Source: Conus ventricosus (taxonomy: Eukaryota > Mollusca > Gastropoda > Neogastropoda > Conidae). From it: a stretch of DNA of 64,000 bases. The stretch lies in assembly GCA_018398815.1 (NCBI GenBank), contig CM031600.1, positions 46,487,225 to 46,551,224 on the forward strand, written 5' to 3'. The position numbers and the translations under genes were made by a program. Each line of letters begins with the position of its first letter. Position 1 is the stretch's first letter. Below, one piece after another: positions 54,835 to 64,000 of this stretch. The notes beneath the pieces are model-generated. The model saw only the letters and a program-made list of their open reading frames with translations, ran no database searches and had not been told where the DNA came from.

Positions 54835-57310
54835 GTGCCACGCCGGTTGCCGTCTCCGCCATGTTGCCTGACCTCACACCCCTTTGTTCAGCGGTACTCG
54901 GCTTCCCCGGGCTCATTTTCCTGCACCTTATTTATCATTATTACAGGTATAGAGATTGTCTTGCGATCTCTTGATCTACCAACTTGTGCACACTTAGTAG
55001 TACCCCTTAGTAACATTAGTTATTCTATCACATGTTTCTCGCGTTTGTGCTTTCTTCTCGGCACTCGCGTTTTCATCTTCATTTACCGCACTCCCAGTGC
55101 CCCTCACGAGGTGGTTCGAGCTCTTTTCTATCCCTCGATCCCCCTCTTTGTCTCCTCTTTGCGATCGTGCGTTCCGTGATTGTCTCGCCACCAGTGCCCA
55201 ACATGGTGAAGGACATTAACGGGTCGAGCCGCTCCTCTGTTCGGGAGTCGCTCCCTTGCCCCGGAGGAACCCGCGTGTCGATTCCAGGGGACAATCCGCT
55301 CGCACCTATGATGAGCGTACGGCCGGTGTGGAGGAGGGTTCCGCGCAGGGACGCGCGACCATCGTTACGATACCTCCTCTGCCCGTCCGGCGGACACACG
55401 ATCGTTGCGTTCGGAAGCGAACAGGCAATCGGCCTTTATTGCCAACGGTTTTCTTTCTATACTGTAGAAATCCAAAGGCAAGGCTCCCCTGAAAGGACCT
55501 GCCCATTCAAAATCTTCCCGCTCCCTGGCCAAATCGCCTGTTCGCCTTCGGTCGCACACAGAGACTCTCCTATCAGGCTGCGTCCGCGACCCTGGGCCCC
55601 CCGGGGAACCTTACCGAGGCGCGGACCGGCACGGGTGACGACTCGCGGCGGAATCACCGCCCGTCACTCGATCAGATGAGACTTGTGGCGTTAGCTTGCC
55701 CCCCATTTACCGTCACGCTGTCCACATCACGCTCTCCCCAACCGTGTCCGAGTGCAGCCACCACTCGGACACGAGGAGCGTCATCACTCCGGTGGAGGAG
55801 TTGTGGGCAGTCTTTGGTGGGTCTCCCCCACTGACCACAACTCCGGGTCAGGACGCAGGCATCGACCAGGTCGGATCTGCGCCCTCCCCCCCGACGGTCG
55901 AACCACCCGATCGACTGTCGCACTTTCCCCTAGGGGTACAGGACGTTGGGGAGCGGACTTCTTTCGCTCCCCTATTGGGCAACGTCCACAGTCCCGTTCC
56001 TCCGGGGGGAGGATCGACCAGCGGGACTAGGGGTAACCTTTGGTCCCTTGAGGTGGTCTCGTCACTGCAGCCTTCCCAGTCCGCTTCCACGCGGCCCAGG
56101 GGCTCGGCTACCATGCCACCCACCGGCCACCCTGCCATGCAGGGGGCCGGCATGGACCGCACCCGGGAGACGCAGGAGGCAGTGGTCTCCCCGGGGCGGG
56201 TTACGAGAGAGCTCGCCTTCTCGCTACCCACCCCATGGTGCCCCAGGTTACCCGGGGTCCCCGAGGGAAACCCTGCCCCAGGGCGCCACAGCCCTGCGTA
56301 CTCCCCGGGGACCGGTGGCTCCATGCCCCGAGAGGAACCAGTGGCTTGGGGCTGACACCCATTCTGACTCCATCTCCGGTCGCATGTGGCATCCGGCTTC
56401 TTTCAGCTGGATCGACCTGGGTCCCCCTCCCTCTCGGGCGCTGTCCGATCGGCGATCCCTAGTCTGCCTGCCGAGTATGGAGCCACCAGGGACCCGTCCT
56501 CGTATTCCCCTACTACCCATACGAGGGCGGGACTCCCACGCACCCTGTCCTGGCCCCCTAAAGGTGGATCTGAACATCCCTTTCAGGAACACTGACCCAC
56601 AGCCTGAGGACGGGGGTTGAGGGCTCCTCCCCCAGTCTGGTGACTTTTCCACCTTGGAAAGCTGGCGCCCAGATCTTGTTGTTAAGGAATCCCCTCCCTC
56701 TGACAACATTTTCTCCTTTGCCATTACGCCGGGTTCCCCCCTGCCCAGCTATCACGGCCAAGGATAGTCGCCCCCCAGACCCTCATCCCCTTGTGGGACA
56801 GATCGGCATCTTTCGCCAGGGGTGCACAGGCCGTCCCTCCGCCGGGGAATTGACTTCTTGTCAGCCCCTAACGCAGCTCCAGTAGGATTTTCCTCAAGGA
56901 CTACGGCACTGCCTCTGTGTCTTCAAAACGCTGACGACACTGAGACAGACTCTAGCTTTTTTGGCGACCCCCTGATGCGCTTCTTATTCACAAGATATCG
57001 CATCACCTTTCGGCTGCGGCGGACAGCGCAGCCAGGAGTCACTTTAACTGCCTGTTGGCAGTGAGAGATGCTGTACTATCACAGGCCAATCTCTCAGGCC
57101 GTGCTGTCACGGTCCAACCCCTCCCAGGCGCTCAAGTCGGCCTTGCGGTTGCATCCCGGGCAGGACCAGTCGCTGTTCGGCTGCTATTCGACTGCGATAC
57201 CAGGAGACTGACTCCCCACTCAAAACCTATCCCAGGCAGTCACCTGCCCACACCGCACGGCCCGCCAAACGCCCTAATATCCCCTCTCTGCCAGCAGACA
57301 CGGTCCCGGA
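54835..57310 (+). pseudogene. DIRS gag-like region
   Basis: Three overlapping frames hold Ser/Pro/Arg-rich sequence. The segment PPVPNMVKDINGSS (about 55185-55225) matches PPVPNMVKDTAGSS in the non-autonomous element at 30.4 kb, identifying the shared gag start. Frame changes occur every few hundred bases. Confidence 0.7.
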
Positions 57311-57819
57311 GGTAACTGGGGGAGTCGCCCGTGGGGACTCCATCCTTATACTCCTATTTCAAGACGCTACTACGTCTGTTGCAAGATCGGGGTTCCAGTA
57401 GAACTGGAAGCAGTCTGTACTTGCACTGAAATCTGCTCGCAATGGGTTCCGACAAACGGCCCTAGCCTAGCAGACGACGCTCGCATTGAAGTATTGATTT
57501 TTCTCAAGGTCTCGTCCTAGTTTCCCATAGTCTCGTTTCGCGTCAAGACGCGATACTTGCTTCCGCCATTTTCCCGTCGGTGCTCAGGCAATCGATATGT
57601 CAGGAAAGTGTGCATTTCAGGACCTGGGGTCAAGGTAAGCAGTACTGGTTGCTAAGGATCCCCAAAACAACATTACGTTCTATGTTCAGTGTGCAAAAGA
57701 TCGCCTCATTTGGCATCTATGGGCTCGAAAAACAACCACTCATGCTGACTATGGCCACACAAGCGCATGGCTCAGTATCTTTTTACACGCGCGTTCGTGT
57801 TCCAGTCTTTTCAAGCTGA

Positions 57820-59263
57820 TGGGTAGGGAGAGTGACACTAGTTCAACCTCTACACTACCCCTCCAACTCGGGCTCCCACTCAGGCCTGGCCCAATCCCAC
57901 ACCTCCAAACTACTACACCTTTGTTCCCCTCTGGGGTTCGTCACCAACCCCTCCAAATGCGAGCTCTCGCCCAGTCAGCGATTCACCTCTCTGGGCATGA
58001 GCTTCGACACCACCCCATTTGGGAGTCTCCCCGACCCCGGAGGGGTTCCGCTCGCCTAGTGGACCTCATCTCCCACCTTCGACTCTCTCCCCTTACTTCG
58101 GCAAGGACACTTTCGTCCCTTCTGGGGATGATGGAGTCCCTGTCTCCTTTCATTCCCCTAGGCAGAGTTCCCAAGCGACAGCTTCAGAGGGAGTTCCGCC
58201 GTCGTTGGTCCCAGACCAACGACAGCTGGAACCAGACCATTCCCCTAGGGCCTTGGTTCGTTTGGGCCACGGGGAGTGGCTCAGCCCATCCACCCTGGCC
58301 CCCGGAGTTCCATCTCCCTCCCTTCCCAGGCCCTGGAACTTTACACAGACGCCTCCAACTCGGGCTGGGGGGCCCATTTGGAGAGCAGTCACGCCTCGGG
58401 GTTTTGGGATCCTCTGGGCTGCTCGTCTTCACATCAACATCTTGGAACTGGAGGCGGTCAGGCTCGCCCTCCTCCAATTCCAGTCCATAGTCTCCCACCG
58501 ATTCGTTCTCCTTTCACGGACAACACTTCGGTAGCTTGTTACATCAACAAAGGGGGGGGGGGGGGGGGGGGGGGCACACTCCATCGCCTCTCCCTCCATA
58601 CAGAGGCCCTCCTCCACTGGTGTCACATGCAGGGGGTCACCCTTCGCGCGAGACACATAGCAGGGACACACAATATTTCCCGGCAGACACTCTCAGCCTC
58701 TCCAAGTCTGTCCTCCACACGGAATGGACCCTCAGCAGGCATACCCTAACAACCGTGTGGGAACATTGGTTCAGACCCATGATCGACCTGTTTGCCACAC
58801 GGTTCAACTATCGTCTGCCAGTGTAGGTGTCTCCGGTCCCGGACCCCCGGGCTTTCTCCATCGACGCCCTATCCCTTCCCTGGTCCGGCCTCATAGCTTA
58901 CGCCTTCCCTCCCTTCCCCATCCTCCACAAGGTGATCAGGAAGGCGAGACTCGAGAGACCATGGCTCATTCTCATAGCCCCGTGGTGGCCACTCAGTCCT
59001 GGTTACCGGACCTCAAGTCCCTCACTCACGCACCCCATCTTCGGTTGAACACCAGGTGGGACATGCTCAGGCAACCCCGTTCGGGTCTCCCTCACGCCAA
59101 TCCCCAGATGCTTCGCCTCCACGCCTGGCTTCTGTGCCAGCCCGGTTGCGAGCAGCTAAATCCACCTCTCGAACGGACAGGTCCCAGTCCGTCCTCAATA
59201 TCCTCTCTATCGCTGGGGCCTCTCAGGAATCCGAGACCTAGCCATGTCCTCTCGCAGAGCTAG
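57820..59263 (+). pseudogene. DIRS RT thumb remnant, RNase H and C-terminal domain
   Basis: Begins after the RT palm has been lost (no YLDD-type motif; 57340-57820 is unrelated sequence). NPSKCELSPSQRFTSLGM (about 57949-58003) is the RT thumb. RNase H shows its three acidic motifs: LELYTDASNSGWGAH (about 58335), INILELEAVRLAL (about 58435) and DNTSVACYINKG (about 58519). A run of about 23 G at 58550-58573 breaks the frame there. WFRPMIDLFATRFNYRLPV (about 58769-58826) and the APWWP segment (about 58978) belong to the domain that follows RNase H in DIRS elements, described as Dam-methylase-like in the family. Confidence 0.85.
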
Positions 59264-60191
59264 CACAGAGTCCCTTTACATTTACAGATGGAGGAAATGG
59301 GTCTCATGGTGCGAAGACAATTCTGTCTCTCACAATCGCCCCTCAATATCCAGATAGGAAATTTCCTGTCCCACCTTAACCTCTCTGCTAGCTCCATCCG
59401 GGGCTGCAGGTCGGCCATCTGCACGACCATCCGCCAAATGGGCGGACCTTCCTTGAGAATGACTTCCTTCTCAGAGAGATCTCCAGAGGGGCTGTCTTCG
59501 TGAGGCCCAATCCCCTAGAGTGTTCCCCTTTGGGACCTCTTCACTTACTTGACGTCCCCAGGAAACCCCCCTTTGAGCCTGTCTCCTCCATTCCCTTCGA
59601 CCTTCTGTCTATGAAGACTACCTTCCTCCTCGCCCTCGCTTCCGCCAGAAGGCAAGGCGAGATCCATGCCCTTAGCGGGGACCCCAGAGACATTGCCTTC
59701 CACAGAGACGGCTCCGTCTCTCTTAAGTTCCTTCCCGAATTCCTAGCTAAGAACCAGGAACCCGGTAGTGCCTCTCCTTACCTCGTCATCTGCCCGCTGG
59801 CGGATACACTAGGGGGAGACACCTCTTCGGACATAGCCCTTTGCCCCTCTCGAGGTCTAACACACTACTGGGGAACGCTCGCGCCCCAGGCGCGTTTCGC
59901 AAAGACGTTCCCTTATTTCCATCAACCCCAGTAACACGGAAGACATCTCAGCTGGCACTGTCTCTAGGTGGCTCTCCAAGACGGTCAGAACGGCCTATTC
60001 CAGGCATCCCAAAGGGCCTCCCCGTCTTGTCCCCCCGGGCTCATGAGCTCAGAGCGCTCGCCGCTTCGGCAGCATTCCAGCACTCTGTTCCCATGCGCCA
60101 CCTCCAGGAGGCAGCCTTCTGGCCTTCGGAAAATCCCTTCATAAAATTTTATTTAAGGGACATCCGCATGACCAGGGCTGATGGTTTTTAA
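59263..60191 (+). pseudogene. DIRS tyrosine recombinase
   Basis: Catalytic signatures are recognisable in order: LASARRQGEIHAL with the first Arg (about 59636-59673), AHELRALAAS with the H-x-x-R pair (about 60043-60072) and FIKFYLRDI with the nucleophilic Tyr (about 60141-60168). At least three frame changes (near 59500, 59850 and before 59930) disrupt it. The enzyme would integrate the circular DNA intermediate. Confidence 0.88.
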
Positions 60192-60629
60192 TGGGATATC
60201 CTTTGTGGCGGCTAATGCATCCATATCGGGTAACCCCAGGACCACTAGGGCACTCGCCCTCCTCCTTTTCCTATGAATTCTGCTATTGTCTGACATGGTA
60301 CAGTATATGACGCCAAAATGGGGAGTTTGTATTATACTCCCTGTTTGGCTAGTATACTTACCATGTCAGACTCTAATTTCCCCCCCTGCCTTCCCCACTA
60401 GCGCCAAGGTTCTGGGGTTACCTTGTGCGCAGACCTCGATGAATGAGGTACGGGAGGTTGACACTGGCTTCTTCCTACGGCGGAAGCGGGTGGGCATCAC
60501 GTGACTGTCTTATTACGCATTAGCCACACAAAAACTTCGACCTGGCAGAGCTGACTAACTGCCGTGAATGCTATTGTCTGACATGGTAAGTATACTAGCC
60601 AAACAGGGAGTATAATACAAACTCCCCAT

Positions 60630-61072
60630 ATTTATCTCGTTTCCATCAACATTTATAGTACAAGGGAGAGAATGAGTTCTGATAGTGTGTTCTGAAGCAA
60701 TGAGGAATATTTCTGTTTTGTCTGCGTTAAGTTGTAGTCTGTTATTGTGCATCCATGACTTAATATCGGAAATGCATGCTTGAGCAGAGGAGATTATTTC
60801 ATGAAGCTGACTGAGATGGGCAGAGATATACAGCTGGCTGTCATCTAAAAAGCTATGGTGAAGGAGACAGTACTGGCTGATAATGGCCGAGAGAGGCTGG
60901 GTGTACGCACAAACAAAACCGGTCCAGGACAGATCCCTGAGGGACACCAAACTGAAGTGCTCTTGCTGGAGACTTAACACCTCTCACTGAAACGGTTAGC
61001 CTGCGATCAGAGAGATATGACGAGAACCAGGAAAGGACAGAACCAGAAAGACCAAAAGAAGTGTTGAGTCTT
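60630..61072 (-). pseudogene. CR1/L2-like LINE, RT part, continues from 54246
   Basis: On the minus strand: FGLSGSVLSWFSSYLSDRRL, then GVPQGSVLG (frame break), HSFLDDSQLYIS (the (Y/F)xDD catalytic box), CISDIKSWMHNNRLQLNADK and TINVDGNEI. These are standard RT blocks of the CR1/L2 group. The 5' part falls in the adjacent gap. Confidence 0.85.
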
Positions 61073-62072
61073 NNNNNNNNNNNNNNNNNNNNNNNNNNNN
61101 NNNNNNNNNNNNNNNNNNNNNNNNNNNNNNNNNNNNNNNNNNNNNNNNNNNNNNNNNNNNNNNNNNNNNNNNNNNNNNNNNNNNNNNNNNNNNNNNNNNN
61201 NNNNNNNNNNNNNNNNNNNNNNNNNNNNNNNNNNNNNNNNNNNNNNNNNNNNNNNNNNNNNNNNNNNNNNNNNNNNNNNNNNNNNNNNNNNNNNNNNNNN
61301 NNNNNNNNNNNNNNNNNNNNNNNNNNNNNNNNNNNNNNNNNNNNNNNNNNNNNNNNNNNNNNNNNNNNNNNNNNNNNNNNNNNNNNNNNNNNNNNNNNNN
61401 NNNNNNNNNNNNNNNNNNNNNNNNNNNNNNNNNNNNNNNNNNNNNNNNNNNNNNNNNNNNNNNNNNNNNNNNNNNNNNNNNNNNNNNNNNNNNNNNNNNN
61501 NNNNNNNNNNNNNNNNNNNNNNNNNNNNNNNNNNNNNNNNNNNNNNNNNNNNNNNNNNNNNNNNNNNNNNNNNNNNNNNNNNNNNNNNNNNNNNNNNNNN
61601 NNNNNNNNNNNNNNNNNNNNNNNNNNNNNNNNNNNNNNNNNNNNNNNNNNNNNNNNNNNNNNNNNNNNNNNNNNNNNNNNNNNNNNNNNNNNNNNNNNNN
61701 NNNNNNNNNNNNNNNNNNNNNNNNNNNNNNNNNNNNNNNNNNNNNNNNNNNNNNNNNNNNNNNNNNNNNNNNNNNNNNNNNNNNNNNNNNNNNNNNNNNN
61801 NNNNNNNNNNNNNNNNNNNNNNNNNNNNNNNNNNNNNNNNNNNNNNNNNNNNNNNNNNNNNNNNNNNNNNNNNNNNNNNNNNNNNNNNNNNNNNNNNNNN
61901 NNNNNNNNNNNNNNNNNNNNNNNNNNNNNNNNNNNNNNNNNNNNNNNNNNNNNNNNNNNNNNNNNNNNNNNNNNNNNNNNNNNNNNNNNNNNNNNNNNNN
62001 NNNNNNNNNNNNNNNNNNNNNNNNNNNNNNNNNNNNNNNNNNNNNNNNNNNNNNNNNNNNNNNNNNNNNNNN
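61073..62072. other. Assembly gap, exactly 1000 N
   Basis: A run of exactly 1000 N, the signature of an arbitrary scaffold-join gap of unknown true length. Confidence 0.99.
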
Positions 62073-62558
62073 AGAGTCGGCATATTACTGTTCTCTCCCT
62101 GTCTAGGAGAGGTCCGAGCCAAAGTGATGTGTTGAGAGCGCTGGCCCTCTCAATCACCAGGATCTCATTCCCCTCCGACACAGGTCGCACTGCACGGCAA
62201 ACGCGGCGGATCTTAAGGAGACCACAGAGAGAAAGGAGTGTGGAAAAGAAGACTTGAAGGGGAGACGAAGATAGAAAAGGGCCAAATAAGGAAGGCAGAA
62301 AACAAGAAAAGGAGAAAGGCGGGTTACTCTTAGTCAGGATCCTCACCCTTAGCCTATCTGACATGGGAAGCCCTACCAGGGGCATCAACTCCTTACCACG
62401 TTACGCTTAGGCCAGACAGCATCTTGGCTTTTCGGACCTAGAAGCAGTTTGAAAAAAACCAGCCTATCTCCAAGTATTGATGCCCCCGCCAGCAAAGCCT
62501 AAGGGATCACTGGACCGCGCAAGCCCTCCGACCACGACAAGGTCGCAACCCCGGAGGG
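62073..62558 (-). mobile_element. Probable 5' end of a retroelement
   Basis: On the minus strand it starts GGTTGCGACCTTGTCGTGG and contains no family motif. A sharp boundary with the duplicated locus occurs at 62559. The GTTGCGACCTTGTCGTGG start resembles 5' leaders of invertebrate non-LTR elements. It may belong to the LINE on the other side of the gap, but that cannot be shown. Confidence 0.4.
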
Positions 62559-62629
62559 TTATGCCCAGGTTACAAAATGACAAGCATACACTGTTATTGT
62601 ATTCCGGACACAAAACCATCACTTCTTAC

Positions 62630-62660
62630 CTCTCTTGATGGTCTGAGTGGCCTGACCCAT
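62630..62660 (-). CDS. TUT4/7: TUT4/7-like 31-bp microexon, copy B
   Basis: Identical coding sequence and splice sites to 38581-38611 (MGQATQTIKR). Confidence 0.7.
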
Positions 62661-63138
62661 CTGGGGGAAAAAAACAACAACAAAAGAAGATAAAAAAAGC
62701 AATACTTTTGAACCATTCTGATTCCTTCTCAGTCTAAGCAGATATCTTTAAACTATTTTAGGGTTGCAAAGCTAATCCTTTGGGTATCATCCACAATTAC
62801 CCCTTCACATTTCCCTCAAAAGGAGATGATCTACTGATGGAAAGATGCTCAAAGAATAATGCAGATAGTGTTTTTCTTCTTCAATAGACTGTGTGCTCAC
62901 ATGGGTCAATATTGATAAAGGCTGAAAACTACCAATCTTTTCAATATGCATGGCATATAGTCATGTATGTGCAGGCCCAAAGATAAACAAATGCATCTAA
63001 CATAAAACTGAATGCAAAGTGTGACTGGCCTATGAAGATGCAACATTGTATGGCCTCTTCTTTCACAATGACTTGAAGTCAACAATTCAACCTCTTGTGT
63101 ACAGATCACAGTTATAGATATTCAAAGAAAGGTCTCTC

Positions 63139-63183
<45 letters not shown>

Positions 63184-63238
63184 ATAGACACAGACACATG
63201 TACACACAGTGTGTGTGCATAAACATACAAGCACAATT

Positions 63239-63285
<47 letters not shown>

Positions 63286-63629
63286 ACACACACACACACA
63301 TATACACCTAAACAAATCATACTCTTACACACAAACCAAATCACATACGCACACAAAAAGAATTTATACAGACCTAAACACACACACCAAATCACCCACA
63401 CACACATCAGTACATACACATGCACTAACACATACCAATTAACACACACAAATCACGCAACAAATTCACATACATACACACACACACACTCACACACAAA
63501 TACGCACGCATGCATGCCCGCACTCATGCACGCACACACACACACACACACACATGCGCGCACACACACACACACACATACACACACACGCGCACACACC
63601 ACACTCACATACCCATACCCTCAGCTCAC

Positions 63630-64000
63630 CTGGAAGTGGGGCAGTGAAGCCATCCCAGGTGCTGCCTGTCCCGGCAAGGCCTGACCCACGCTGACCATCC
63701 CCTGTGACATGGCTGCCATCTGCTGCTGCAGCATCTGCTGCTGCTGGAAATAGGCCAACTGCTGCTGCATGGCAAAGGCATCTGCACCTGAACTGACAAC
63801 CTGGGGCCAGCTGGACACTTGACTGGCTGCATCTCCCGGAATCTGCGCGACCACTGGCTGACTGGCCTGGGACAGCAACACCATCGGCTGACTGAACATG
63901 GGCGGCATGGGGTGTGGGGGAAGGCCAGGCACGCTGGAAGGGTGGGTGGGATGCGGCGGCTGGGAGCTGATGGAGGGAGGGGTGGGGGCTGCTGCGGTGG
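63630..64000 (-). CDS. TUT4/7: TUT4/7-like Q-rich exon, copy B (runs off window)
   Basis: The same exon as 39511-41219 with donor GTGAGC, continuing past the window edge. An uninterrupted frame of about 100 codons (63621-63932) covers FSQPMVLLSQASQPVVAQIP, AMQQQLAYFQQQQMLQQQM, AAMSQGMVSVGQALPGQAAP and MASLPHFQ. Copy A has one-base indels in this stretch, so copy B is the more reliable reading of the C-terminal tail. Confidence 0.75.

Larger units (their letters stand above)
54247..60629 (+). mobile_element. DIRS retrotransposon, nearly full length (6.4 kb), coding region degraded
   Basis: Left terminal repeat 54247-54411, inverted partner 60442-60629, and an internal complementary region at 60284-60370 whose two halves are the complements of the two outer ends. 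This is the defining DIRS architecture, which supports replication through a circular DNA and integration by a tyrosine recombinase without target duplication. The order inside is gag-like, RT remnant, RNase H, conserved C-terminal domain, tyrosine recombinase. It is inserted in the CR1/L2-like LINE, and the LINE frame resumes exactly across the junction. Many frameshifts and a missing RT palm make it non-autonomous. Confidence 0.92.
62559..64000. repeat. Second copy of the TUT-like 3' locus (haplotype or duplicate), copy B
   Basis: 62559-62588 matches 37046-37077, then 62585 onward matches 38536 onward, skipping the 1458-bp transposon. It contains the microexon, (CT)n/(CA)n tracts (63135-63600) and the Q-rich exon. 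Differences from copy A are mostly single-base indels and repeat lengths. Confidence 0.92.

Noticed and set aside
58550..58573. Poly-glycine expansion in the DIRS RNase H as a real feature
   Set aside because: A run of over 20 G in an otherwise conserved motif is most likely replication slippage or sequencing noise in a dead element.
60853..62388. Open frames spanning the N gap
   Set aside because: They consist mostly of X from the 1000 N. Only the flanking LINE sequence is real.

Overview
This is a eukaryotic, almost certainly invertebrate animal, nuclear scaffold. It has intron-containing genes with GT/AG boundaries, long microsatellites, and a dense mix of non-LTR (LINE) and DIRS-type tyrosine-recombinase retrotransposons. 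The I-like LINE with RNase H, the abundant DIRS elements and the hammerhead-ribozyme tandem repeats suggest a mollusc or a close lophotrochozoan relative; that placement is inference. The assembly looks like error-prone long-read work: frames break at homopolymers, and there is a gap of exactly 1000 N at 61073-62072.

Layout. 1-7.2 kb: microsatellites plus a minisatellite of about 44 bp units (865-4060). 7.2-8.8 kb: a two-exon gene on + for a Tctex1-type dynein light chain. 12.0-16.2 kb: six tandem units of about 664 bp, each with a hammerhead ribozyme on the minus strand, flanked by a 14-bp direct repeat and abutting a second, different hammerhead. 16.2-29.4 kb: no recognised gene; minisatellites, microsatellites and a few dispersed repeats. 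29.4-31.3 kb: an internally deleted DIRS element (-). 31.3-34.4 kb: a decayed I-like LINE (+).

36.2-52.9 kb: the main gene, the 3' part of a TUT4/TUT7-type terminal uridylyltransferase on the minus strand. Ten exons can be supported, from the PAP-associated domain (52.8 kb) through a CCHC zinc knuckle (46.0 kb) and a charged linker to a long Q/P-rich tail (41.2-39.5 kb) and two small terminal exons. Its introns hold a 1458-bp DNA transposon, a minisatellite made from the gene's own zinc-knuckle exon and splice donor, and a degenerate DIRS-like element. Upstream (plus-strand right) is a CR1/L2-like LINE (-) split by a nearly complete DIRS element (54.2-60.6 kb).

After the gap, 62.56-64.0 kb repeats 38.54-39.9 kb of the same gene but lacks the 1458-bp transposon, so it is probably the other haplotype or a recent duplicate. 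Most interesting are the hammerhead array, which looks like a retrozyme or Penelope-related system with unusually long monomers, and the exon-derived minisatellite that multiplies a 5' splice site about 19 times.
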